Positions 26,127 through 35,287 of a stretch of 64,000 bases of DNA are shown piece after piece. A program made the translations under genes and the position numbers. Within the stretch, counting starts at the first letter, position 1. Each line of letters starts with the position of its first letter. The notes beneath the pieces were generated by a model. The model saw only the letters and a list, made by a program, of their open reading frames with translations. It was not told the DNA's origin and did no database searches. Source of the stretch: Lachnospiraceae bacterium (GTDB lineage Bacteria > Bacillota > Clostridia > Lachnospirales > Lachnospiraceae); NCBI GenBank assembly GCA_015057525.1, contig SVEE01000005.1:1-64000 (forward strand), given 5' to 3'.

Positions 26127-27596
26127 ATGAAAATAGGATTTGATAACGACAAATACTTAAAAATGCAGTCTGAGCACATAAAGGAAAGAATTGGTAAGTT
26201 TGACAACAAGCTTTACCTTGAATTTGGTGGCAAATTATTCGATGATTTCCACGCTTCAAGAGTTCTTCCTGGCTTTGCCGCAGACAGTAAATTACAGATG
26301 CTCATGCAACTTGCTGACCAAGCAGAAATAGTTATGGTTGTAAGTGCTGATGATATTGAAAAAAACAAAATCCGTGAAGACTTAGGTATTACCTATGACC
26401 TTGATGTAATTAGATTGGTAGATGAATTCCGTTCGAGAGGTCTTTATGTAGGAAGCGTTGTTCTCACCAAATACGCTGAACAAAGAAGCGCTATCCTCTT
26501 CCGCAAGAGATTAGAAGGTCTTGGAATTAAGGTTTACCACCACTATTTGATTCCTGGCTATCCAACTAACATTCCTCTCATCGTAAGTGAAGAAGGATAT
26601 GGCAAGAATGATTATATAGAAACAACCAGACCTTTAGTTGTTGTTACAGCACCTGGTCCTGGTAGTGGCAAGATGAGTACCTGTCTCTCACAGCTCTATC
26701 ACGAACTCAAGCATGGTGTTCGTGCAGGATATGCAAAATACGAGACCTTCCCTATTTGGAATCTTCCTCTTGACCATCCTGTTAACCTTGCTTACGAGGC
26801 AGCTACTGCAGACCTAAATGACCTCAATATGATTGACCCATATCACCTTAAAGCATATGGTGTCACTACAGTTAACTACAACAGAGATGTAGAGATCTTC
26901 CCTGTTCTCAACGCTATATTTACTAAAATATATGGAAGTAATCCATATGCTTCCCCTACAGATATGGGGGTAAATATGGCAGGTAACTGCATATTTGATG
27001 ATATGGCATGTCGCGAAGCTTCTCGCCAGGAGATAATCCGCAGATATTATCAGGCAGTTGCAGGCGTTGCTGAAGGTAAACGTGAACAGGATGAGGTTAA
27101 TAAAATCCAAAGACTTATGAGTCAGGAAAATCTTTCAGTAAACGACAGAACTACTGTTATACCTGCTCACAAAAGAGCCGAGCTTACAGATGGCCCTGCC
27201 GCTGCTATTGAGCTTTCCGACGGTACAATCATTACAGGTAAAACTGGTGACTTGCTTGGAGCCAGCTCAGCTGCATTACTTAACGCAATTAAGGTTCTTG
27301 CTGGAATTCCACATGAGAGCATGATACTCTCCCCTGAATCAATTGCACCTATCCAAAAACTAAAAACCCAATATCTTGGAAGCCGAAACCCTAGATTGCA
27401 CACAGACGAGGTTCTTATTGCTCTATCTGTTACAGCAGCGAACAATGATGAAGCAGCACTTGCATTAAAGCAACTTCCTAAACTAAAGGGATGCCAGGTA
27501 CACTCTACTGTTATACTTTCTGATGTGGACAAAAAAACATTTAAAAAGCTTGAATGTGATGTTACCTACGAGCCTAAAACAGACAAAATCAAATAA
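26127..27596 (+). CDS. DUF1846 family protein
   Basis: A 489-residue cytoplasmic protein matching the DUF1846/UPF0371 family over its whole length: MKIGFDNDKYLKMQSEHI, LEFGGKLFDDFHASRVLPGF, VVTAPGPGSGKMSTCLSQLYHELK and SNPYASPTDMGVNMAG. The GPGSGKM segment resembles a P-loop. The biochemical role is unknown, though its conservation in gut Firmicutes is wide. AGAAGG precedes the ATG. It is monocistronic, divergent from sigG, and ends in a clear bidirectional terminator. Confidence 0.94.
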   Translation: MKIGFDNDKYLKMQSEHIKERIGKFDNKLYLEFGGKLFDDFHASRVLPGFAADSKLQMLMQLADQAEIVMVVSADDIEKNKIREDLGITYDLDVIRLVDEFRSRGLYVGSVVLTKYAEQRSAILFRKRLEGLGIKVYHHYLIPGYPTNIPLIVSEEGYGKNDYIETTRPLVVVTAPGPGSGKMSTCLSQLYHELKHGVRAGYAKYETFPIWNLPLDHPVNLAYEAATADLNDLNMIDPYHLKAYGVTTVNYNRDVEIFPVLNAIFTKIYGSNPYASPTDMGVNMAGNCIFDDMACREASRQEIIRRYYQAVAGVAEGKREQDEVNKIQRLMSQENLSVNDRTTVIPAHKRAELTDGPAAAIELSDGTIITGKTGDLLGASSAALLNAIKVLAGIPHESMILSPESIAPIQKLKTQYLGSRNPRLHTDEVLIALSVTAANNDEAALALKQLPKLKGCQVHSTVILSDVDKKTFKKLECDVTYEPKTDKIK

Positions 27597-27628
27597 AAAA
27601 ATACGGTGTATTATACACCGTATTTTTT
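27595..27628. terminator. Bidirectional terminator
   Basis: Stem ATACGGTGTA-TTA-TACACCGTAT with A6 before and T6 after. It serves the plus-strand DUF1846 gene and the convergent antiporter gene. Confidence 0.92.
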
Positions 27629-27640
27629 ATTTATCATTAA

Positions 27641-28981
27641 TTATTTATTCTTTGTTGGTACTAGGAAAATAAATACAAGGGAACTTAAAAGTAACATATA
27701 TGGATAAAGGAGATTTGGCATTATTTCAAAAGCAGAAACAGTTGCTCCCATCTCAGCAGCTGCTGATATTGCAACAAGCATCTGTGCACCATATGGGATA
27801 ACTCCCTGAAATATACAAGAGAATGTATCTAATATGGATGCCGCTTTCTTAGGTGATATATTATAAGTATCCGACATTTCTTTAGCAATTGGGTTTGCCA
27901 TAACAATAGCAACTGTATTATTTGCAGTAGCTATATCCATTGCTCCTACCAAAAGTCCCATACCAAGCTGTCCACCCTTATTTCCTTTAAATACTCTCTT
28001 AATAAGATTAAGCAACGCTACAAATCCGCCATTTTCATGAATTAAAGCACATATGGCTGAAACTAATATTGCAACCATTGCGGTTTCAAACATTCCAGAT
28101 ACACCAGAGCCCATATTACCTATAATTTCAACAAACCCTACATTACCTGCAGTAAGCATTATTATAATTCCACTTACAATTCCTATAAGCAATACAACAA
28201 ATACATTTATTCCTACTATACCACCAAGCAAAACAAGTACGTATGGTATAACCTGCACAAGATTATAATCCTGTGTTATTGTTTCATTAACCTCTGTACC
28301 CATAGACTTAATGAATATTATAACCAAAGTTACTAATGCTGCTGGAAAAGCAATCCAGAAATTTGCATTAAATTTATCCTTCATCGCACATCCCTGACCG
28401 TTACATGCTGCAATAGTTGTATCTGATATAAATGATAAATTGTCTCCAAACATAGCTCCACCAACTACTGCACCAAGGCAAAGTGGTACGCCAAATCCTG
28501 AACCATTAGCAACTGCTATAGAAATTGGAGCAATAAGGGTTATAGTTCCAACAGATGTTCCCATGGCAAGGGAAACAAAACTACTAACCACAAAAAGCAC
28601 CATAACAGCATATTCTGCCGGAATAACAGAAAGAAGACAGTAAGCTACACTCTCTGCACTACTTCTTCCCACAACTCCTACGAAAACACCTGCAACAAGG
28701 AAAATAAGAATCATTGTAATAATATTCTTATCACCTAATCCTTTAGCCATAATACTAAGTTTTTCATCGAATGTAACCTTTGAATTCTGCAAGCATGCAA
28801 CAAGTAATGCAACTAAAAATGCCACAACTATAGGTATATTATAGAAACCCATAGATATATCCATTACATATTCAAAAGTTATACCTAGTCCAAGATATAG
28901 AACTATAAATACACCTATTGGAAGCAATGCAATGAATTTACCTTTCTTTGTATTGTCTTGTTCTTTAATATTATTATCCAT
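27641..28981 (-). CDS. NhaC-family Na+/H+ antiporter
   Basis: A 446-residue inner-membrane transporter with about eleven hydrophobic helices. Typical NhaC-superfamily segments are SLAMGTSVGTITLIAPISIAV, GAVVGGAMFGDNLSFISDTT and, near the end, SILDTFSCIFQGVIPYGAQ. Members exchange Na+ or organic substrates for H+; the exact substrate cannot be told from sequence. It follows the HAD phosphatase gene by 11 bp and is probably co-transcribed with it. Confidence 0.9.
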   Translation of the reverse strand: MDNNIKEQDNTKKGKFIALLPIGVFIVLYLGLGITFEYVMDISMGFYNIPIVVAFLVALLVACLQNSKVTFDEKLSIMAKGLGDKNIITMILIFLVAGVFVGVVGRSSAESVAYCLLSVIPAEYAVMVLFVVSSFVSLAMGTSVGTITLIAPISIAVANGSGFGVPLCLGAVVGGAMFGDNLSFISDTTIAACNGQGCAMKDKFNANFWIAFPAALVTLVIIFIKSMGTEVNETITQDYNLVQVIPYVLVLLGGIVGINVFVVLLIGIVSGIIIMLTAGNVGFVEIIGNMGSGVSGMFETAMVAILVSAICALIHENGGFVALLNLIKRVFKGNKGGQLGMGLLVGAMDIATANNTVAIVMANPIAKEMSDTYNISPKKAASILDTFSCIFQGVIPYGAQMLVAISAAAEMGATVSAFEIMPNLLYPYMLLLSSLVFIFLVPTKNK

Positions 28982-28992
28982 AATACTCCCCT

Positions 28993-29661
28993 TTAATTTT
29001 TTAGTATTTTTATAAAGTAATCTTTCACTTCAACAAGAGAAGGAAGAATTATTTTCGTAATTTCTTTCATTTCATCATTAGGTTCCAGTAAATCTGGAAC
29101 CATTATTCCATTTATACCAGCTCTATAAAGTGCTCTCACACCATTAAATGAATCCTCTATTCCATATGATTCCTCCGGCTTTACATCAAGACACTCACAA
29201 GCTTTCAAATATATATCAGGTTCGGGTTTGCTGTTAACCACCATATCTCCACCTATTACTACGTCAAAATATTCTAAAATTCCAGCATCCTTAAGTTCAG
29301 CGTTTACAACTTCACTTCTGGTAGATGATGCTAAACCTATTTTTATAGATTTTGATTTTAGGTAACATAGAAGCTCATCAATTCCTTTTTTCTTAGGTAA
29401 TTTTCCTCCACCATATCTAGAATGAAACAAATCAGACATTTCCTTTTTGTACTCGTCATAAGGAAATTTTTCACCATATCTTTCAAGCATTTTTTGTCTT
29501 GTTACAACTCTGTTAAGACCAAAACATTCATAGCAGGCGTCCTCTATATCAGGAATGTTATATTTATCCGCAACAACTTTCCAGCATTCTATAACTAATT
29601 TTTCTGAATCAAATATCACTCCATCCATATCAAATATTACCGCATTTATATTATTTGACAC
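28993..29661 (-). CDS. HAD-family phosphatase (beta-phosphoglucomutase-like subgroup)
   Basis: A 222-residue HAD-IA hydrolase. Motif I is FDMDGVIFDSEK with both aspartates, motif II is GLASSTRSE, the motif III lysine is in NSKPEPDIYLKACECL, and motif IV is GIEDSFNGVRAL. It has a small helical cap. The substrate is probably a sugar phosphate or related metabolite, not assignable from sequence. The start is a GTG with AAGGAGG 8 nt upstream. It is first in an operon with the NhaC-type antiporter. Confidence 0.92.
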   Translation of the reverse strand: MSNNINAVIFDMDGVIFDSEKLVIECWKVVADKYNIPDIEDACYECFGLNRVVTRQKMLERYGEKFPYDEYKKEMSDLFHSRYGGGKLPKKKGIDELLCYLKSKSIKIGLASSTRSEVVNAELKDAGILEYFDVVIGGDMVVNSKPEPDIYLKACECLDVKPEESYGIEDSFNGVRALYRAGINGIMVPDLLEPNDEMKEITKIILPSLVEVKDYFIKILKN

Positions 29662-29767
29662 TTCTAAGACCTCCTTGCTACTACCATTATATTAACAGAT
29701 GACCATATAACAAGCCTAAATAAGCTAATCACATGGTCATCTATTTAATAATATTCAGCTGATTATT

Positions 29768-30565
29768 TTACCACTGTGATACGTACCAGCCACCATCCAT
29801 TTTAAATACAAGAAGTGTGTCAGTATCCTCTTCCCAGCTATCATAATAGCCATCGTAATATTCATAATCAATATCGCATACATACATTTCTGTTATGTTG
29901 CACTCTACATCATACATATCTTCAAAAGATTCATTGAAGACATCGATATCAGAATCCGACATTTCATCTTCATCTACGATTTCGATATTCTTTACATCTT
30001 CCCAATCTGAATACAAGCCTTCAAAATACATATCCTCTACTTCATCATAGAGTTCATCTCTTGTATAACCTTCTGCATCAAGAAGTGCATCTAATAAGTC
30101 ATCAGTGTACATACATGCAACTACAGTTTCAGCATCCTCTTCTACCATGGCATTGTAATATGACTCTAAAACCTCTTGTTTTGTTCCATTCTGAAATCCT
30201 GTTGAGCTACTTCCACTATCTTTTTTGTTGTTTAATAATACAATTGCAAGTATTACACCTACAACTGCAAGTAATGCTACAATAAGTACAACAATAATAA
30301 CTGTCTTATTAGCCTGCTTAGGTGCTGGAGCTGATGTTACAGTATATGGCTGAGTATATCCCATCTGTGACTGATCATATCCAGACTGTTGCTGATTATA
30401 CCCCATCTGTTGCTGATTATATCCCATCTGCGGTTGGTTATATCCCATCTGCTGCTGGTTATATCCCATCTGTGGTTGAGCATTTACCATCTGTGCCGTT
30501 CCACATATATGGCAAGATGAAGCCCAGTCCTCTAAAGAAGCACCACAATTAGTACAATTCTTCAT
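29768..30565 (-). CDS. Zinc-ribbon membrane protein with QMGYNQ repeats (paralogue 1)
   Basis: A protein of 265 aa. It has an N-terminal zinc ribbon (CTNCGASLEDWASSCHICG), a Gln/Tyr/Met-rich linker with six QMGYNQ-type repeats, one membrane helix (about 90-112), and an acidic extracellular domain that begins TKQEVLESYYNAMVEEDAET and ends GGWYVSQW. The outer part resembles NTF2/DUF4878-like folds. The zinc ribbon should be cytoplasmic. The start is moved to 30565 (GGGAGG 7 nt upstream). The next gene upstream encodes a paralogue. Function unknown. Confidence 0.82.
   Translation of the reverse strand: MKNCTNCGASLEDWASSCHICGTAQMVNAQPQMGYNQQQMGYNQPQMGYNQQQMGYNQQQSGYDQSQMGYTQPYTVTSAPAPKQANKTVIIVVLIVALLAVVGVILAIVLLNNKKDSGSSSTGFQNGTKQEVLESYYNAMVEEDAETVVACMYTDDLLDALLDAEGYTRDELYDEVEDMYFEGLYSDWEDVKNIEIVDEDEMSDSDIDVFNESFEDMYDVECNITEMYVCDIDYEYYDGYYDSWEEDTDTLLVFKMDGGWYVSQW
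30350..30475 (-). repeat. Six 21-bp tandem repeats inside a zinc-ribbon protein gene
   Basis: Units of the form CTGATTATATCCCATCTGTTG repeat six times without a gap and encode the QMGYNQQ heptads of the linker. They stay in frame and vary mainly at third positions. Confidence 0.9.
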
Positions 30566-30595
30566 GTTATTTCCTCCCATTACTTTATACTATTT

Positions 30596-30629
30596 TAAAA
30601 ATACAGGGCACTTTAGGCCCTGTATTTTA
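30596..30629 (-). terminator. Terminator of the second zinc-ribbon gene
   Basis: Stem AAATACAGGGC with GCCCTGTATTT, loop ACTTTAG-like, 8 bp after the stop of the 31401 gene and followed by T-rich sequence on the minus strand. Confidence 0.8.
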
Positions 30630-30636
30630 TCTTATT

Positions 30637-31401
30637 TTACCAAACGTACCACTTACCGCCAGTCTTATATACAACTACTGTATCTTCTTCATCGTAGTAC
30701 TCTTCATCCCAATCATCCCACTCTTCATACTCGATTTCTACCTCGTATGCAGCTGTGATATTTGGAGTGTAATCATATAACTTTCTGAAAGCTTTCTCCA
30801 TGTCTTCTCTGTCATCTTTGTCAAGCTTATCAGTATCCTGAATCTCGATATTCTTTACCTTGTAATCATCATAGTAATAATCGAGCCACTCTTCCTCATA
30901 CTCTTCATAAAGCTCCTTCTTGCTGTCATAATCTTCTTCCTTAACGATAGCCTTAATCATCTTGTTAGAATACTGTGCCTGCATGTAAGCCTTACCATCC
31001 TGATCCATAAGTGCTTCGAAATAATCTTCAATAGCACCCTTCTTTGTCAAACTACCAGGTCCAAATAACTTTGTAACAAATACTATAAGAATAATAAGTA
31101 CCACCGCTGCAGCAGCTGCGATTAAGATCTTAGGATCAACCTTCTTAACAGCTGAAGCTACCTGATTACCAGCATCCTTTAACTGATCAGCAAACTGATT
31201 CTGCTGTGGCTGAGCATATCCTCCCTGTGGCTGCATTGGTTGCATACCTGGCTGCATTGGCTGCATACCTGGCTGCATTGGCTGAGCATATCCTCCCTGT
31301 GGCTGCTGATTAAAATTAGCCTGTGGCTGACCACTTCCGCAGTTATTGCAAACGCTAGCTGCATCATCTAAAGCTGCACCACAATTAACGCAATTTTTCA
31401 T
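30637..31401 (-). CDS. Zinc-ribbon membrane protein with GMQPMQP repeats (paralogue 2)
   Basis: A 254-residue paralogue of the neighbouring protein with the same layout: zinc ribbon CVNCGAALDDAASVCNNCG, a repeat linker built here from GMQPMQP heptads, one membrane helix (about 93-112), and an extracellular domain beginning GAIEDYFEALMDQDGKAYMQ and ending GGKWYVW. Linker repeats differ in sequence between the paralogues although both are 7 residues long. The ATG has GGAGG upstream. Probable tandem duplication; function unknown. Confidence 0.83.
   Translation of the reverse strand: MKNCVNCGAALDDAASVCNNCGSGQPQANFNQQPQGGYAQPMQPGMQPMQPGMQPMQPQGGYAQPQQNQFADQLKDAGNQVASAVKKVDPKILIAAAAAVVLIILIVFVTKLFGPGSLTKKGAIEDYFEALMDQDGKAYMQAQYSNKMIKAIVKEEDYDSKKELYEEYEEEWLDYYYDDYKVKNIEIQDTDKLDKDDREDMEKAFRKLYDYTPNITAAYEVEIEYEEWDDWDEEYYDEEDTVVVYKTGGKWYVW
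31207..31306 (-). repeat. 21-bp tandem repeats in the second zinc-ribbon gene
   Basis: Two and a half units of GGCTGCATTGGCTGCATACC (31229-31285) encode GMQPMQP. They are flanked by a second repeat (GCTGAGCATATCCTCCCTGT) at both ends that encodes PQGGYAQP. Confidence 0.85.
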
Positions 31402-31593
31402 GTTGTTTCCTCCCTTAAATTCTCTCTTTTTGTATATATATCACCTTATAGATGAAATATTACCATATTTAGCCATCTTCACTGATTGTATTCAATATCA
31501 ATAGTTTCGTCAAAAAACTAAAATCTACTTTAGTATATCATCAAACAACTTAATCTTCAACATAATTTTCCATGTTTTAATTTTATAAAGTTG

Positions 31594-33012
31594 CTATCTT
31601 GATATAGCATCTTCAATTGATGACTTAGATGATGACTTTCCATAGTTCTCAACATCAACCTTGCTTCGTACCATATGAGTAAGACAACCATTTCCATTTA
31701 TGCATCCACCTTGACACGCCATACCTTCAATAAAGTTTCCATCAAGCATATTGCGTTTAAGCTTTAGCAATGCTACCTTACACTCCTCAATACCATCACA
31801 AATAATCGGTTTAACCTCAAAGTCCTCAACACCTTGTTCCTTTACGCCTTCCTTTACTGCCTCAGAAAGCCCTCCTGTGCGAGCAAATATTCTACCGAAA
31901 TAAGATGCATCATCAAGGCTTGTTTCCTCTAATGTTGTTATATCAATATCCTTACTATCAAGCAATGCTTGAAGCTCCTCAAAAGTAATAACAGTATCTA
32001 CATACTTTGAAACATCCTCACGCTGTAGTTCCATTTTCTTTGCAGTACATGGACCAATAAACACTACCTTTGCAGTTGGATCCATGTCCTTGATATGTTT
32101 TCCTATCATTGCCATAGGTGAAAGTGTTGTGGATACATATGGAAGTAAATCTGGATGATTCTTAGTTATAAATGAAACAAATGCCGGGCAACATGAACTT
32201 GTCATAATTCCTTTTTCTTTAAGTTCTTCTGTCTCCTTCCATGTTACCAGGTCTGCACCAAGAGCGACCTCAACAACCTCATCAAAACCAAGTTCTTTAA
32301 TACCTGTTATAACCTGACCATTTTTTGCATATATAAATTGACCTGCTATTGCTGGTGCAACAGCTGCATATGTCTTGTAATTATTACCATTATCACTACC
32401 CTTAATCATATCTATTACATCAAGAATATATGACTTCTCGTTAATTGCTCCAAATGGACATTGGAAAACACAAGCTCCACAGGATACACACTTATCATTA
32501 TCTATCTTGGCAGCGTAATCCTCGTTCATGGTAATGGCACCAACCTTACAGGCCTGCTGACAAGGTCTCTTATAATTTTGTATTGCACTGTAAGGACAAA
32601 CCTTTGCACATGCTCCACATTCCTTACATTTGCTCTTGTCTATAACCGCCTTTTGATGCTCGTCTATTGTGATTGCACCAAACTTGCAGGCATCAGCACA
32701 TCTATGAGCAAGGCATCCTCTACAAGTTCTTGTCACTTCATATCCACCTACGGGACATTCATCACAAGCAATTTCACATACTTCTATAACATTCTTTATG
32801 TCTTTGTTTCCGCCCATAGCAAGCTTAACACGCTCACTAACGATAGCTCGCTCTTTATATACACAGCATCTCATGGTTGGCTTTTTGCCTGGAATAATAA
32901 TTTCAGGTATATTTAATATTCCCTCTAGCAAATTACCTTCCCATGCCATACGAGCTGTTTCCTTTAATACTCTATACTTTAAATCCTGTATTCTCGTATC
33001 AAACTTTCTCAT
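31594..33012 (-). CDS. [FeFe] hydrogenase-like iron-sulfur protein (group B type)
   Basis: A 472-residue soluble protein. The N-terminal half holds cysteine clusters for several 4Fe-4S centres (CRGCLAHRCADAC, CKECGACAKVCPYSA, CVSCGACVFQCPFGA). The C-terminal hydrogenase domain has three H-cluster loops: TSSCCPAFV, GPCTAKKMEL and MACQGGCINGNG. The extra N-terminal region and short C-terminus fit group B enzymes, whose catalytic bias is poorly known. It could make or consume H2 or act as a redox sensor. A GGAG site precedes the ATG. It lies 23 bp after pncB. Confidence 0.88.
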   Translation of the reverse strand: MRKFDTRIQDLKYRVLKETARMAWEGNLLEGILNIPEIIIPGKKPTMRCCVYKERAIVSERVKLAMGGNKDIKNVIEVCEIACDECPVGGYEVTRTCRGCLAHRCADACKFGAITIDEHQKAVIDKSKCKECGACAKVCPYSAIQNYKRPCQQACKVGAITMNEDYAAKIDNDKCVSCGACVFQCPFGAINEKSYILDVIDMIKGSDNGNNYKTYAAVAPAIAGQFIYAKNGQVITGIKELGFDEVVEVALGADLVTWKETEELKEKGIMTSSCCPAFVSFITKNHPDLLPYVSTTLSPMAMIGKHIKDMDPTAKVVFIGPCTAKKMELQREDVSKYVDTVITFEELQALLDSKDIDITTLEETSLDDASYFGRIFARTGGLSEAVKEGVKEQGVEDFEVKPIICDGIEECKVALLKLKRNMLDGNFIEGMACQGGCINGNGCLTHMVRSKVDVENYGKSSSKSSIEDAISR

Positions 33013-33035
33013 AGGTTTCTCCTAATTAATATATT

Positions 33036-34478
33036 TTAGTAATCCTTCTTTAACATGTTATCTTTTATTCCGTAAAGTTTCTCAGATAAATCAACATAAT
33101 GAGTGTGTGGATTTTCATATCTTTGTTCCTCTTCCCACACCTGATTCTTAAGCTGATAAGCTACATAATCTCTCACTTCAGATAAACTAGGTTGTTTATA
33201 TACCAATTCGCCATCCTTAAAAATAGTCTGTTGTAGTTCCTTTATCTGTACATTTTCAAACTTCATCTTCTTCCAAGGTTTGACAGGGTCAACATATGAA
33301 AATGGTTTCGAATCATCTATTTCCTCATCATACAATGTAAGTAAATCAGCTAAACCATATCCTGTTTCCTTACTGTAAACTCTCCAAAGTTTCTTTCTTC
33401 CTGGATTAGTAATCTTCTCTATATTTTCAGAAATTTTAATCTTTGGTTCAAAAATACCATCTGAATTTTGAACTGCTACCAGCTTATATACTCCGCCAAA
33501 TACAGGGTCAGACTTTGAAGTTATCATTCTTTCACCTACTCCATAGGAATCAATTTTAGCCCCCTGTTTCTGCAATGACTTAATAAGAAACTCATCAATG
33601 CTGTTTGAAACCACAATCTTGCACTCCTGCATACCTTCTGCGTCAAACATTTTTCTAAGTTTTTTAGAAAAATACGCTAAATCACCACTATCTATTCTTA
33701 CACCCTTGAGACGCTTACCCATTGGTTCAAGAACTTCCTTCGCTACCTTAATTGCATTAACTGCTCCACTCTTAAGTATATCGTAGGTATCAATAAGAAG
33801 AGTACAGTTATCAGGGTATACCTCAGCGTATGCCTTGAAAGCTTCGTACTCAGAATCAAAAAACTGAATCCAGCTGTGCGCCATAGTACCTATTGCAGGT
33901 ATTCCAAACTGTTCATCTGCTATAACCGTCGCCGTAGCATTGGCACCACCAATATAAGCTGCTCTGGCACCTAATGTTGCCGCATCTGCCCCATGAGCAC
34001 GTCTTGCACCAAATTCCATAACTATAGAACCTGCATCACCAGCAGCTCTACATATACGAGATGCCTTTGTTGCTATTAGAGATTGGAAGTTAATAGTAAG
34101 AAGAAGCATTGTCTCAATAAGTTGAGCCTCAATAACAGGTGCAGTAACAGTAACTATTGGTGTATTAGGATATACTATAGTTCCCTCTGGTACTGCATCT
34201 ATGGTTCCTGTAAATTTAAAATTAGCTAAATATTCAAGAAACTCTTCTGAAAATTCTCCCTTACTTCTCAAATATGCAATATCTTCTTTAGTAAATTTCA
34301 TGTTCTGGATATATTCTATAAATTGTTCAAGACCAGCCGACACAACAAATCCGCCGTTATCAGGATTTCTACGATAAAACATATCAAATACAACTTTTTT
34401 ATCTTTAAATCCTTTTACAAAATATCCGTTAGACATTGTAAGCTCATAATAATCCATTAACATAGTTAAATTTCTCAT
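33036..34478 (-). CDS. pncB: Nicotinate phosphoribosyltransferase
   Basis: A 480-residue enzyme of NAD salvage that joins nicotinate to PRPP with ATP. It opens LTMLMDYYELTMSNGYF and contains FGARRAHGADAATLGARAAY, GTMAHSWIQFF and VRIDSGDL, all typical of bacterial NAPRTase. Only 1 bp separates it from the HAD phosphatase stop upstream, and the ribosome site is weak, so translational coupling is likely. Confidence 0.96.
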   Translation of the reverse strand: MRNLTMLMDYYELTMSNGYFVKGFKDKKVVFDMFYRRNPDNGGFVVSAGLEQFIEYIQNMKFTKEDIAYLRSKGEFSEEFLEYLANFKFTGTIDAVPEGTIVYPNTPIVTVTAPVIEAQLIETMLLLTINFQSLIATKASRICRAAGDAGSIVMEFGARRAHGADAATLGARAAYIGGANATATVIADEQFGIPAIGTMAHSWIQFFDSEYEAFKAYAEVYPDNCTLLIDTYDILKSGAVNAIKVAKEVLEPMGKRLKGVRIDSGDLAYFSKKLRKMFDAEGMQECKIVVSNSIDEFLIKSLQKQGAKIDSYGVGERMITSKSDPVFGGVYKLVAVQNSDGIFEPKIKISENIEKITNPGRKKLWRVYSKETGYGLADLLTLYDEEIDDSKPFSYVDPVKPWKKMKFENVQIKELQQTIFKDGELVYKQPSLSEVRDYVAYQLKNQVWEEEQRYENPHTHYVDLSEKLYGIKDNMLKKDY

Positions 34479-34479
34479 A

Positions 34480-35130
34480 TTAGCCTATCACCAACCTTTC
34501 AATATCCTCTGGGTTCTTTGCAAACACCTTTGCCCCCTGTTCAACAAGATAATCCTCATCTCTAAAGCCCCAAAGCACTGCAATACAGTCAAGCCCGGCA
34601 TTTTTAGCTGTTTCAAGATCAACCTCTGAATCACCTACATAAACTGTATCTTCCTTGCTACTTCCAAGCAATTCCAGTGCCTTATAACAAGAATCAGGTT
34701 CTGGTTTTCTAGCCATACCAGGCGTATCTCCCAAAGCATACTCTAAAACATCACTAAAGAACTTATCTTTTAACACATCCACAGCTTCCTGTACCTTGTT
34801 AGATACTATCGCCATTTTAATACCTTTTAGCTTTAACCGTTTCATTAATTCTATCATTCCATCATAAGGAACTGTTTTATCCTGATTATGAATATCATAA
34901 TATTCTTTAAAAGCCTTAAAGGCTATCTCAAACTCTTCTTCCGTAGCATTATCTGGAGATGATTTTTTCATAAGCACTCTGATACCATTACCTAAGAAGC
35001 TTCTTACATCCTTCTTGCTTCTTTCTTTCCAACCCATAGTTCTCATTGCAAAATTAACGCTATCTGTCAAATCATCTAAAGTGTCTAATAATGTTCCGTC
35101 CAAATCAAAAATAACTGTACTGTAGCCCAT
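34480..35130 (-). CDS. HAD-family phosphatase (phosphoglycolate phosphatase-like)
   Basis: A 216-residue HAD-IA hydrolase: motif I FDLDGTLLDTLDDL, motif II AIVSNK, lysine in MARKPEPDSCYKALELLG, motif IV VYVGDSEVDLETAKNAG. It is close to the Gph/PpaX group, which hydrolyses phosphoglycolate or pyrophosphate-type substrates; the real substrate is not shown. It is directly coupled to pncB, which may suggest a nucleotide-salvage or PRPP-linked role. Confidence 0.92.
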   Translation of the reverse strand: MGYSTVIFDLDGTLLDTLDDLTDSVNFAMRTMGWKERSKKDVRSFLGNGIRVLMKKSSPDNATEEEFEIAFKAFKEYYDIHNQDKTVPYDGMIELMKRLKLKGIKMAIVSNKVQEAVDVLKDKFFSDVLEYALGDTPGMARKPEPDSCYKALELLGSSKEDTVYVGDSEVDLETAKNAGLDCIAVLWGFRDEDYLVEQGAKVFAKNPEDIERLVIG

Positions 35131-35287
35131 ATAAGTCCTCCTAAGTATTACGACCTTTCATTAATCATTGGATATTATATCACTTTAACACTATATTTCC
35201 AATGAATAAAAGAAAAATACTTATTGTAAAAAACAGTCAATAATTTTATAATTTATTTATTAAATTTTATGATTATGAGGTTACCTT

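Noticed and set aside
30350-30475. Regular 21-bp repeats as a CRISPR-like array
   Set aside because: The units are contiguous with no spacers and lie in frame inside a protein gene.
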